A DNA stretch of 64,000 nucleotides from Thalassia testudinum. Its lineage: Eukaryota > Streptophyta > Magnoliopsida > Alismatales > Hydrocharitaceae. Each line of letters starts with the position of its first letter. Within the stretch, counting starts at the first letter, position 1. The translations under genes were made by a program, and so were the position numbers. The notes under the pieces were generated by a model, which had not been told where the DNA came from, did no database searches, and saw only the letters and a list, made by a program, of their open reading frames with translations. The DNA lies in NCBI GenBank assembly GCA_037157565.1, contig JAZHRO010000013.1:119550001-119614000 (forward strand). Reading direction: 5' to 3'. Below are positions 22,004-33,214 of the stretch, piece by piece.

Positions 22004-23404
22004 TGCACACTACACCCAGCTAAATGGCATAAAAGATAGCACTGGATGGGAGATAACCCATCATTTTTCCTGCTTTCTTTTTCCCTTTCTTCTTCTAGGT
22101 TTTGACCATCTTAAACCCGATCGCCTTTCACTAAGGTGATCCCTTCTCCCTCCTAATGCATGAGGACATTGCATATCTTAAGCATGGGGGGTGTTTCTAA
22201 AATTTTGACTATCATTTTAGGATTTTCAAAACCTAAAAATATGCATTTTTTTCGTTTTTCATTTTCTTATTTTTTGCTTGCATACCCAAAAAAATAAAAA
22301 TATTGAAAACTTTTTGAGGAAAATTTTGAAATCAAGACTAAGGTTGAAAAGTCACTTTTGGTACAATGCCATTTAATCTTTAACAAACTAGGGACAAGGA
22401 TACGGATCTGATCATTAGAATTTCAAGGTCTATCTTTAGACTAAATCAAATAATCCCTCTCCAAAATTCCACCTGAACTCATGATAGTTTAGGTGAGTTG
22501 ATCCTCTTTTGAAATATGGAAAGTATCTGGCTTAGTTTCTGATTCAAAAACTTTCATTTCATGTGAAACTTCCTGTGTCAAATTTCACACACAAGCCAAC
22601 ACCTAAAAACAACTAAAAATTAGAAAAACCCCCTTATTTGGCCTTAGTAAAAGTCTGAAGCTGATCATTGGTTTGAGTTCCCACCGTTGAGGAGGAAAAT
22701 ACCTCCTTTAAGGACACAATGTCAACATGTTACCACCTCGGCGCTGCTTGATATCTATATTACATATCTTTAGATGGAGCATTAAAGTGCATTTGTGCAA
22801 CTCAAGTGTCTTGAATAGTGCTCTACCTATAATGTCGGAGCAAGAGCTTTAGTTTGCTTAGAGTGCTCCTTTACACTGCATTGTGTTTTGGGGTTGAGAG
22901 CTCCTAGGTGGTATCATGGACAGTGCTATCTTGAAGTGCTGACACCAGAGCCCCTTCGAGGATTGGTAATGGGAATGATTATCCGAACACATCTATTGTA
23001 AGACTAAGCTAAAAATAAGCATGGGAGAGAAAAAAAAATTAAACCAAAATCACGCCCTTATAAATGTTGGCTTTTCACAAGCATGGACACAAGGTTTTAA
23101 AGGTTATTACAAGTTGCGAATCAGATTCAAGAGTCAAAAAAATCCTAGAAACAAAAATTTCAAGTCATCTGAATTAACAAGGGGTTAATCTATGAATTTT
23201 TTGGAGGATATATTGATCTCATTTTTATCTAATTTTTGGATCCGAAAACAAATCTCAATGTTTATCACTAACAAATCCCCTACCTCCTATGTTTTGACCA
23301 ACCAAGGTCCCATAATCTCTTTCTCCTCAAAAGTTGAAAAAAAAAATTAGATTTCCCCAAAATTTTGTTTTGCAAAACTTAAAGTTTTGCTAAGAGACTT
23401 GCAA
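22004..23404 (+). other. Element A 3' non-coding region with conserved module
   Basis: No coding frame. A GCATGGGGG-like motif near 22180 precedes it. At 22675-22990 lies a module shared with F (40590-40900), G (46230-46410 and 55110-55225) and J (minus, 60050-60390): a 'gagttcc...ccg' block, 'cacctcggcgct', and later 'gtgctatcttgaagtgc...ccttcgaggattggtaatggg'. Confidence 0.65.
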
Positions 23405-23422
23405 AAGATAAGCATGGGGGTG
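23405..23422 (+). other. Polypurine tract of element A
   Basis: AAGATAAGCATGGGGGTG lies directly against the 3' LTR start at 23423 and would prime plus-strand synthesis. Confidence 0.8.
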
Positions 23423-24886
23423 TGATAAACATCAGTTTATCATCATTCTTATGCATTAAAACAAACCTACCTCTTAGGATTTTGCTTGGTAAAAGGGTTT
23501 TTAGGTTGCATTTAGGCATAAATTAGGTTAGTCATGCATTGCATTTGTTATTGCATTTTTAATGTGTTTCTTGGAGTGTTAGGGATAAGCAGATTGACAT
23601 ATCCCTAAAACCCTAGTACTCTTGAAGGAAATTGATGAAGCGGAAGCTCAATTAGGCTACGACTTAGCTAATTCCAACTCATCATGGCTGGATACCAACT
23701 CCCTTGGACTAGGGTTAGCTCCATTCAAGTCCATTCAGCTTATCTTAGTTGAATGGTAGCTCAAGATAGCTCATCTCAGCTCCCATCAGTTCACTGGGAG
23801 CTCTAGCTAGCTCAACTAAGTTGACAGGAGTCCATCTCAGCTCAGCCCCAGCTCATTCCAGCTCCACCCAGCTCATGGCAACTAAACTCCAAGCTAGTTG
23901 AGCTACTACTTGTCAACTAGTAGCTTAGCTAGCTCTAAAGTTCTCACCGAGGCAATTCCAGCTTAACCTAGCTTCGGTTAGGTTGAGGACAGCTCAACTT
24001 AGCTCAGCTAACCAAGCTTGGCTACTTGCTTAAGAACTAAGTAGCTAAGCTTAGTAGTTGAGCTCCCCTTGAAGCTGCCTCAGCAGACCCAACTCCAACA
24101 TAGCTTCCATCAGCTCCAGAGTCTTCTCTCCCAGCTCCTCCTTTATGAAACCCTAGCATAGCTAAGCTCCAACTCCACCTAAAAATCCATGGCCATCCAC
24201 TCCTCCACCATAACCCTAACTAACTCTAACCAAGCCCAATTCTTTTTGGCACCAACCCACCATAACCACCACCCTATACACCCCTTCATGTTGGCACCAA
24301 AAGGCCCTAGACATCCCTTCATTTTGGTGCCAACATGAACCCCCTTCCTAGCCCTACACCTCTCCCTCTATCCCCATCTAAACCCTACACTAGTGGCGCC
24401 AACCCTAAGCCACCATAACCAACCCTAAACCACCACTATTATGGGAGGGTGTGGGTGGTGTTTTGGCGCCAAAACACCACCCACACCCTTCCATCTTGGC
24501 ACCACCTATATCTACCCTTAATCCCATAACCACCACCATAAAAAGCCATCCTAGCCTTCCCTTATGTCCACACCAACCCTACCCCTTTAACCACACTAAA
24601 GTTGGTGCCAACTCTCCTCTAACCACACCAACTCATACCTCTTCAAGTGGCACCAACACACCCTAGCCATTCATCTCATAACCACCACCACATAACTCCA
24701 TCTCCACCCTACAACACACCTAACCAAACCCTTAACCCTAGCAACCACCTAGGGTTGGTGCCAATTGTAGGATCTAAAGATAGGATTGGCTATGCACACA
24801 AACACTCAAGCATAATATTAGTAATAACAAGAAAGATTTGCACAATCAATTCAAACCACAAAAGACACAAAATGTATAGTGGTTCC

Positions 24887-27662
24887 TATTGAGAGTGCTG
24901 AATCAGGTTTTAAAAGTGTTGCATTGTAGTATAGTCGAAATAGCATTCAAAACAAATATAATTTTATTACTCGAATATATTCCAAGGTCGAACACAGGGA
25001 GAAAATGGAATTCACACACTAAACTTGGCAATTAATGCAATTTAAAGACAAATCATTACTCAAAAACTAATCATGAATGTAGAGCATATGAGTATGTCAA
25101 GAGTAAAAAGAATTGTATACTAGATAATAGTTACTCAAATTAATTAAAGAAGAAAATATAAATTCAGACCTCTGATTGCAAAATCAAACGTCTTAAATGA
25201 CTCTGGCAATAGTGATTTTCCTTCTTTTCTTCTTCTGATCTCTTTCTCAGATTTCTCCTTTCTTCTTCTTCTTCTTTCTCTTCTTAGCTTTCTCTGTCTT
25301 CTCCTTCCTTCTTCTCTTTCTCTATCTTTGGCCTTCTCTTCCTCTGCCTTTGGCTTTCTTCTTCTTCTTTGCTTTGCCTTAAGCCCTGTGGTGCTCCTCT
25401 CCTTCCTTTTCTACCTTTTCTGCCTGACCACCTCTTCTTCTTTCTTCTTCCTTTAGCCCTGTTGTGCCCTCTGAATTCGACTAAGTGTCGAAGGCAAACT
25501 CCTCAGAGCAAAACCCCCCTTCCCTTGCGTAGCTCTCTTCTCTTTTCTCTCTTTTCTATTTCAGAACCGCTCTCCTAGAGCCTTAACTGGTCAGGTAATC
25601 GAACATAACAGAGACCCGAGTCTAGGCTCACCAGTGTGTGTGGTGAGCAAGGAGTGAATAGGTCAGGTAGTTGGGTCGTGGCCAAGTCTATGTATTAGGT
25701 GTCATGGACGAGTCTGATTAGAGAGGGGAGGAGGACCTCACACTCAATGTTGGAGGCGAAGAGCCTCTAACACTTTTTCCTTTTATGCGCACATGAGCGC
25801 CTTTCCACTTCCGAGGTGGGACTAAATGTACCACCTTCCTTTGCACGCTGCAGCAGCAGATGACTTTCTCAATTGGCGAGGTTATGGAGGCTCTTGACTT
25901 CAATCAAAGGCTTGGATGTGTGCGCGCCTCAAGTTCGCACACCTGGTGTAGTCTCCTGGAGCAGCAGCGAGGCCTGGAGCGCAGCAAGCAAGCTTCACGC
26001 TCGATAGCAATGGCGGATGGGCGATGAACCTGAAAACATAAGAATAGCCTTGCGGCCATGTCAAATCACTCAGGGAGCGTCATCAAACCACGGCAGATGT
26101 GATAGGAGTGGTTTCGTGGCTTGTGGGTGACTGTGGTGGCATGCCTAGGGCACACTGTGCGTGTGTGAGTGGGTGTGTTTGGTGGGGGTTTGGGTTGTCG
26201 ATGGAGAGATTGGAGTAAGGGGATATCATCAGGGAGTCGAGGCGGAGGTCGTAGGGTGGTTGACGAGGTCGATGGAGGTGCAGAGCGATGGAAGCACCTT
26301 CCCGGATGTATCGTCGGAGGTGGAGAAGGTGACGGTGGTCAGTGCTGTCGGTGGGTGGTTTAGGGAGATAGAGAGAGGGAAAGAAAGTGAGAGAGAGAGA
26401 GAGAGTCTAGAAATCTACCTCTAAGGGATGAAAGGGATGGGAATCCTATGCCGGTATGGTTGATGGATGTGGGGTAGATGAATACCTTCGCAGATGAGGC
26501 AGCGGCAAGGACGGGGTAGAGGCGACGTTGGCCGATGTTGCACGACGCAGAGGAATGTGGCAAAGTTAACCTGACCACTGGTATTGTGGTTGGACGACGA
26601 GTGAGTGAGGGAAGAGCCGTCAGAGCTTGCGGAGATTGTGGCCGGCGAGGGAGAGAGAAATGGAGGGGGAACTGGCCCAATTTCAAGCTAAGGAGACTCA
26701 GTTGGATCTGGGGAGTCTTAAATATGTCTCTGGAGAGGGATTTGTGCTTGGAAACCAAGCTTCCAAGCAAGGCATGGTTGCCGGAGATGGTAACTTCGAA
26801 AGACCCAAATCTCTCATGCGTTCGCATGAGAGATTGGGAAACAATCAGGGATCAAAGATGGGTTCAAATTGGAGGGGATTACTCAGAGAATCTCCCTTCC
26901 AATTTTAGAAGGGATTCTCTGAGCAATCAAGGAGAAACCTCCTTTCAAGGCTTGCCGGAGTAGTATTCCTCCGCTATAATGGTAGAGGGACCTACTTGTG
27001 AAGATGATAAGAAAGCTAGGGAGCTGATTGTAAGGGTTTTTTGAAAGTTAGGGGTAGAAATGTAATCAGACAGAACCTATTTGCAAAGTAGGTCAAGATG
27101 AGTTCCCCTTAGGTCCAAATTTTGGTACAAACCTAATTTGGACCTAAGGAATCCAATGGTGAAGTTGGATTCTGGGTTTGATCACATTTGACTGGGAAAT
27201 TTATGCAAAAACCCAATTTAGGGTAAATATCTGTTTAGGATCCCATTTTAGGTCAAGATGGGTTCTAATGGCTAAATTGAAGGTTCTAAAGCCTAGAAAA
27301 TATTTTTATATGATTTTTAGAGGGTTTAAGTGAATTTTATCCTGACCAGAACCTTGCCTAATCAAGTGGGTCTATTTTAGGATTTTCAAGAAGTCATTTA
27401 ATTCACAGAACTCACACAAACCCTTTTCTATCTGATCCAACCAACTTATAATCTTTTCAAGACCATTTAACCTTTGTTTAGCCCTTGAGAAAACACATGG
27501 TTGTACTGCTTTGGGAAAATTGCAATTTTAACCCTAGTTTCTTATTTTCTTCTTAGAATGGTTGTGCAGTGAATTATGACCTTCAATTGGTTATGTAGGA
27601 GCATTTATTCTCTTCATTGGGTCAAAATGAGCTAGTTAGGGCTCATGATGGTGTTCCCATCA
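24887..27662 (-). repeat. Solo LTR K1 (F-related), minus orientation
   Basis: About 2776 bp with exact duplications GTTCC at 24882-24886 and 27663-27667. On the minus strand it starts TGATGG GAACA CCATCA and the following 'tgagcc...agctcattttgaccca' matches the start of the F LTR. It contains the USE/TATA-like pair (25782-25822) and a weak TATA (26717-26724) about 895 bp from it. The plus-strand left end reads TATTG rather than TG, either a mutation or a slightly misplaced end. It is inserted in Copia-like LTR D. Confidence 0.72.
25782..25822 (-). promoter_or_regulatory. snRNA-type USE/TATA-like pair in K1 LTR
   Basis: On the minus strand GTCCCACCTCG (25822-25812), 24 nt, then CATAAA (25787-25782). 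The upstream arm GGTACATTTA pairs partly with the USE-like box, as in F. The spacing is identical in F and K2. Confidence 0.55.
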
Positions 27663-29904
27663 GTTCCCCACTCACTTGGGTACTCCACTACCTAAGTCTC
27701 TCAACTTAAGATTTTTAACCTGATTCCCTCAACCCCGAGGGAATCAATTTACTAAGTCGAGGTAATTAACGGGTTACCTCAACCCAAGTACAAAAGCGAG
27801 TTTGTTACAACCCAATGAGAAAATGCTCAAATACAAATAAGCACTGGTGTAAGAAAAATAAATCTTACAACAAGAACCTAAGCCTCTCAACAATATATAG
27901 AATAATATTTATGAGTACAGAGCCGAGAATGGATGTGAATCACCTTGAAACATGCATTAGAAAACACATCAAAGTGTTTGCAAAAGCGTAGAGAAGTCTG
28001 ATAGCTGCAAACTATTTCTTCTTCTTCAAATATGGTGGAAAATATGAAAATCAAAGCTCTAGAATTTCTCTTATGTTTCTTATGTGTCTTATGTGCAAAC
28101 TAAGAGTCCAAGACTCATTTTATAGAGATAAAACCTTAAAGAGTTGTCAAATAGACATTGAGATTTAATTCCCAATGTTCACATTATCATAATTAATATT
28201 CTAGTCGTTCTGTATTGAGCCAACGACTAGCTGGTATCAGTATAAAAGTATGGTTACCGGTACTCGTTGCTTCCAGATTTGGGCTTCAAACTCTTAACAC
28301 AAATTTGTAACCCACTTGTACCGGTACTGATCATGAGTACTAGTACTCGCGGGGTACAGGTTTATTTCTTTGAAAAAAACCAAACCTATAACTCACATAT
28401 ACCAGTACTAAACTTTAGTACTAGTACTTGTGGGTTAACAAGTACCTTTTTTAAGTGATTTAATCAATTGCGTTCTTTAAAAATGACCGCAATATTAATC
28501 CTAATTTATCTCTAATTATTTCTACGATCTAAGTTATATTCCTTTGTTAAGAGGCATACATTATATAAATAAAAAAACCTAAACTAAAAAAACTAAAGGT
28601 CAAAGATGACCTTCTTCTCCTTGACTCATCCTTGTCATCTTGCCTCCTCCTTATTATCATCTTCTCTTTCTCATCATCATGCCTCCATCACTTCCTATTC
28701 ACCTTCATCTTCAGCTAAATCTGAAAAGAACTCAATTGCAAACATTAATTCATAATAATTTTGTTAACACCAAAACAAGATGTGGAACAAGGTTCCAACA
28801 CCAACCACCAAGTACCCTTCCATTTTGGCGCCAACAACCCTAGCCCTAGGATCCTATAACCACCATCTAAACCCATCATAACCGTCCATCCTATAACCAA
28901 TCCTACCCCCTCCTACTCCTATAAAAGCCCCCTACCACCACCATTAAAATCCAACCTTGGCTACATTTTTTTCTACCCATATTTCCACCTACATAGAAGG
29001 TCCAGAGAAGAAGAAGAAGAAGAAGATTAAGGGGATACTCTATCCCCTTGGTGCCTTCCCCTCTTCTCTTCTCTCTTGACCCCACACTAGCCAAGGGAAG
29101 AAGCCAGACATTGGAAGGAAACCTAGGGTGCATGCCTACCCTAGGAGGAGGATTTAAGGGTGGTACACAACCACCCTTGGAGGAGGAATCAAAGGTGGTC
29201 CACGCCACCTTAAGAGGAGCTTTTGAAGGTGGAATTCCATCCACCTTGGAGGAGACCAATCACGCCTTCCTTGGGCTTTCTAGGAGGAGTACATCAAATT
29301 GGAGGAGCTTGCCAGGAAAAGGAGAAGAAGGAACCTTCTTTTCAAGCCAAGGAACAACTTGGCTTGGAGCAAGAGGAGCTTCACCTTCTTCATCATCAGC
29401 AGCAATTAAAGGATTTAGTTTCTTCTTTATTTGTCTTTTCAAAATTTAGAAGCTTTCCTATACCTGTAGACAATTCCATTTAATATAGAAAAAGTTTCCT
29501 TCATTTCTTGTTGCATCTTTAATTGCACTACTTGCTTTCTCTTAGTATAATCTCACTCTCTCTTTCTAATTAACCTAGGCCTTCACGCTCCTAGGTTGAG
29601 CTTAGAAAGAGGATAATTTTGTCACTTAGATTTTAGCATATAAGTTGTGGTACATTTTCCCATCAACAACTTCGTATTTGCCCCTTTATTTCAAAAACCC
29701 AAAAGAGAAATGATATTGAAAAACAACAAAAAGAAAGGTGATTTCACTTTTCAATCAAGAGATTGATTTCACAAAATATTGCCTCCTTGGATGACCCTAG
29801 ATACTTCCCTATCTAGGTTAGAAATTTTAAAAGCAACTTGATTTTTATGCATTACAACGATAAAACCCTAAATTAACAAACTGTGCAAAAATGCGATTAG
29901 CTAC

Positions 29905-30336
29905 CGTTTGGAAAGATAAACCTTTAAGCAGAAACTCTTAAGATCACCTAGGGTCATAGAAACCTGAAGTTTGTTTGAACGACTGCCTAATGAGTCTTTC
30001 ACTCTTTTCACATGATGCTTATCATTTAGAGTCCTTTTCGATTCTTGGGTGGGTTGGGTAGCCGTAAAAAGTTATCCCGAAACTCTCAAACTCTAAAAGT
30101 CCACAAAAAAAAAGAAAAGAAGAGAAAGGAAAAAAAATGTACCTTCCCTTTTTAAATAAGGTAAGGGCTTGGGCAGTCCGCATTATGGTAGACACACGGG
30201 CATCGTCGAGTTTCTGCAACTAGATCTTGCGTTGAAAGTTTCTAAAGTAACCAACAAATCATGCCTAAGTAATCAAATCCTAATTCTACTTTTATACATA
30301 GCATTTAAGTTAATTTTGTTAGGGACTAGCAAAATG
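29905..30336 (+). mobile_element. Element E, internal tail (right part)
   Basis: Continues E after element A. It matches H 53217-53640 and the minus strand of B 9300-8900: 'ggaaagataaac', 'gtcacctagggt', 'gggtagccgtaaaaagttatc'. It is non-coding and leads into a polypurine tract. Confidence 0.75.
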
Positions 30337-30350
30337 TAAGCATGGGGGTA
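30337..30350 (+). other. Polypurine tract of element E
   Basis: TAAGCATGGGGGTA directly before the LTR start TGATAACACA at 30351. Confidence 0.75.
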
Positions 30351-31342
30351 TGATAACACACATGAATTCATGATAAAATTCTTATTCATGATAGTTCCTA
30401 GGACTAGCAATGCATATTGATGAGAACCTCATCATGAGCCATAACTAGCTCATTTTGACCCAATACAAAGGATAAAAGCTCCTACATATCTCAAGGAAAG
30501 GCTTAACTCAGAGAATTCTGAGTTTGAGAAGAAAACCAGTCATAAGGGGTAAAAGTGCAATTTTACCAGTATAATCTGCATACAGGGTAATTCAGGGCCC
30601 AAACACAGGTCAAAACAGCTTAATAAGAATAAAAGTGGGATGAGATGATCTAGCAAGGGCTACAAGCACTTCCAAGGAACCAAATGATAACCTGTAACCC
30701 TAAAACAACCCGCTTCAATTCACAAGGTTCGGGGCAAAGTAAAAATAGAATAAACCCTCTAAAATTCATAGAAAAATAATCTCTAGGGTTTAGAACCTTC
30801 AATTTGGCCTTTAGAACCCATTTTGACCTACATTGAGAACCATGCCCAATTAATAACTTAATTTGGGTTTTTGCGCAAATTGACCGGTCAAACAAGGTTT
30901 AATATGAAAATGAAATTCACCATCAGATTCCTTAGGTTTTAATTAGTCATGTATAAAAACTTGAGCCTAAGAAGAAACCTCCTTGACCGACTTTACACTT
31001 TGGTCCTCATATATTTACTCTTTGGCCCTCAACTTTTGAACCCTCGCATTTTAGCCCCTAACTCTCCTTCGTTCTTTGCAATCAGGTCCCTCCTGCAAAA
31101 CCCTGCCAGCACCATGCTCCGGCGACCTTGCGCGGAGCATGGCGCCGCGTAGGGTGAGGTGGGGGACCTGGCAAGTATACCGGGGGTGCCCTGCGTCGTC
31201 AGCCGTCGCAGGAGCACCCCCCTGGTCATTGTAGCCCCCCATACCGGCCGTGCGAACGCACGGACGGTATGGGTTCGTGTTCCGACCATTCTCCGGCGAG
31301 GGAGACACGTCGTCTCCCTCCGCCTTCCTCCCTGTTTCATCC

Positions 31343-31351
31343 CTATAAATA
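31343..31351 (+). promoter_or_regulatory. TATA box of F 5' LTR
   Basis: CTATAAATA in a C-rich context; repeated in the 3' LTR at 42239-42247. Likely Pol II promoter for the genomic RNA. Confidence 0.7.
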
Positions 31352-32233
31352 CCCCCCGCTGCTCCACCGACCAGGGCAGCCTGGATCTGACGGAGAAAAC
31401 CCCCAGCTTTCTTCTCTTCTTCCTCCGGCAGACGCTCACCAGCTCCGGCGGCTTCCTCCCCCTCCACCTCTTCGCTCTGCCGCAATACCAGCAGCAGAGA
31501 CTTCCTCCCCTGCTCTTCCCGCGCCACGCCGCACCCAGCTGGCGCCTCTCCGGCTCTCTGCTCGCCGCCGCCCCTCTCCCTGAGCATCGTCTTCTCCGGC
31601 GACAGTCGATACGACTGTCGCCCTGTTCCTCCCCCTTCGTCCCTGCAAGTAAGTTAGACCTACTCCCCTTCTTCTCCTCTTTCTTTCCCCGCTTTCAATT
31701 TAGTCAATTAAACCCTCGACCGCTCCTGTTCACCCTCACCCTCTCCGCCTCCGACCACCCTCCGGCGAGCCGCGCCCATCACCTCAGCGACCCACACGGC
31801 TCGCCGACCACCGCAGAACATCCGCCTCCTCACCCTGATCCTCTTCCGCCCCTCCACTTCCCACCAAACACCCTCTGCAGATCCACCGAACACACCCACT
31901 TCTTCGCTCACAGTTTGACCTAGGACGACCTGTTGGCTCCATCACGCCCCCTGCAGACCCCCTGACCACCTTCGCCGTGCCACGGCGAAGGTTCCCCGCC
32001 TGTCTGATTTGGCCGAGAAGCCGTTCTTCTGTGACCAGGTGACTCGCCCGCCGTCGCCATTACTGAGCAGGCAGAGCTCCTTCACCTGCAGGTGCAGGCA
32101 CGCCTTCGCCCAGGTTCGACTCCCAGGTTGCGCAGGGAGTCTCCGCGAAACGTCCCAGGCTCGCAGATGGGGTGAAAGCAGCGCGTGAAGCCACGATCGC
32201 CCACTGCTCCCTCCGCGACGGGCGCTCAATTGG

Positions 32234-32287
32234 GGTGGGACATTTAGTCCCACCTCGGAACTTCTCGGAGGCGCGCGGACGCATAAA
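32234..32287 (+). promoter_or_regulatory. snRNA-type USE/TATA-like pair in F 5' LTR
   Basis: GTCCCACCTCG (32247-32257), 24 nt, then CATAAA (32282-32287). The plant snRNA upstream sequence element is RTCCCACATCG (10/11 match). An inverted arm GGTGGGAC (32234-32241) pairs with GTCCCACC across an ATTTA loop. The module begins about 896 bp downstream of the end of the ordinary TATA, and the arrangement is kept in K1 and K2. Confidence 0.6.
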
Positions 32288-33196
32288 GGCAAAAAGTGCC
32301 TTATGCTGTCTGCCTCCTGACCACGGGGTGAGGTCCCTCTCACTCGACCCAGCCTCGTCCGTGACCACGCTCCGCGGACCTGGCCCGACCCGATTAAACC
32401 GACCTGCACTCCTCGCCCACCACCGCACGCCGGTGGGCCTGGACTCGGGCCTGACCCGAACCCGATTACCCGGTAGCTCTGGGAGAGCTTTCCGAAGAGT
32501 GGTTTCAGAGAGAGAGAGACGCGGGGGGGGGAGGGTAGAGTAGGTTTTGCCTCTTGACGAAAAACTCTGAAGTGTGCAGGCCAAAGAAGAAGAAGAAGAC
32601 CCGCGGAAGAAGTGCAGGCGAAGAAGAAGGAGCTGCACTGTAGCAACTGCTCAGTTAAGTCGTCGAAGCACCGGGTCAGACGACGGAAAGTCAGCAGCCA
32701 GAGCAACACAGAAGGCAGGCTGAAGAAGAAGGAAGAGCAACGGCCAAAGCAGAAGAAGAAGGAAGGAAGACTTAGTAGCTGAAGGCAGAAGCTCTGCAGC
32801 CATAAAAAAGAAAGGTCACCACGATTGCAGAAGAAGAAGAAGAAGAGCATCACCACGATTGCAGAAGAAGAAGAAGAGAGGTCAAGGCAGAAAACCAAAG
32901 AAGAAGAAGAGCATCACCATTGCAGAAGAAGATTATCACCGTAGCAGAAACCAAGGAAGAAGAAGAAGAAGGAGATCTGAAGAAAGAGAAAGAAAGAAGA
33001 ACATCACAACAAATTCTTTCCCTCTCTCTTTATTTTGTAAAAGAAACATGTATATCTCTAGAATACGACTTGCTCCCTGAGTTCGACCTCGGGAACTCTT
33101 TCATTTTCCGAGTAAAAAATTTATATTTGAAATGTTGGCAATAACCGGCCTTACTACAACGTTATAACAAACCCGGTAAAACCCCACGTTTCATTT

Positions 33197-33214
33197 TGGC
33201 GCCGCTGCCGGGGA
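33197..33214 (+). other. Primer-binding site of element F (tRNA-Asp)
   Basis: TGGCGCCGCTGCCGGGGA, 17/18 identical to the complement of the plant tRNA-Asp(GTC) 3' end, four bases after the LTR. Confidence 0.9.

Larger units (their letters stand above)
24766..28800 (-). repeat. Solo LTR D, Ty1/Copia-like, minus orientation, split by K1
   Basis: LTR proper 24766-24886 plus 27668-28800 (about 1254 bp). On the minus strand it starts TGTTGGAACCTTGTTCC and ends ...GATCCTACA; flanking duplications CCAAT (24761-24765) and CCAAC (28801-28805), 4/5. The 'gtggggaaccactata' type sequence near its minus-strand 3' end resembles plant Copia LTRs. It has no internal region. It contains a perfect 9-bp inverted repeat (28201-28230) and several GTACCGGTAC / GTACTAGTAC-type palindromes (28250-28440). 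Confidence 0.7.
23423..29899 (+). repeat. Element A 3' LTR, interrupted by D and K1
   Basis: The LTR proper is 23423-24765 plus 28801-29899. It starts TGATAAAC ATCA GTTTATCA and ends ...GCGATTA before GCTAC. It has an AGCT array (23660-24180), 'ggtgccaac' motifs, a TATA box near 28918 (cctataaaagcc) and the U5 stretch near 29780-29820. It is interrupted at 24766 by Copia-like solo LTR D. Confidence 0.75.
758..29904 (+). mobile_element. Element A: decayed Athila-like Gypsy retrotransposon with nested insertions
   Basis: Plus-strand element bounded by LTRs that start at 763 and end at 29899, flanked by 5-bp duplications GTTAC (758-762) and GCTAC (29900-29904), 4/5 identical. Order: 5' LTR, PBS, leader, gag (split by B), pol (split by C1), 3' non-coding region, polypurine tract, 3' LTR (split by D and K1). 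The gag-pol reading is broken by many stops and frameshifts, so this is an old, inactive copy. It is inserted into the 3' region of E, as shown by the flank 'gggagaaag' on the left continuing as 'cgtttggaaagataaac' on the right, which is contiguous in H near 53210. Confidence 0.8.
30418..33193 (+). repeat. Element F 5' LTR
   Basis: Starts TGATGAG AAC CTCATCA (7-bp terminal hairpin) and ends GTTTCA just before the PBS. It contains a Pol II TATA (31343-31351), a GC-rich transcribed part, a consensus donor GTAAGT at 31650, the USE/TATA-like pair (32234-32287), a (GAA)-rich purine tract (32577-33000) and the U5 block 'gagttcgacctcggg' near 33080. Long ORFs on both strands here are compositional. 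Confidence 0.9.

Noticed and set aside
25160..25580. CTT-rich stretch with a Leu/Pro ORF (25369-25578) as a signal-peptide gene
   Set aside because: It is the counterpart of the purine-rich tract of F-type LTRs in reverse orientation, inside solo LTR K1.
26161..26963. Plus-strand ORFs of 87-142 codons in K1
   Set aside because: They overlap in several frames on both strands inside an LTR, and their sequence aligns with non-coding parts of F and K2 LTRs.
31942..32898. 318-codon minus-strand ORF in the F 5' LTR, repeated at 42838-43791
   Set aside because: It is the reverse reading of a (GAA)-rich tract and GC-rich leader; Leu/Ser/Phe-rich low complexity with no domain, and it exists twice only because LTRs are duplicated.
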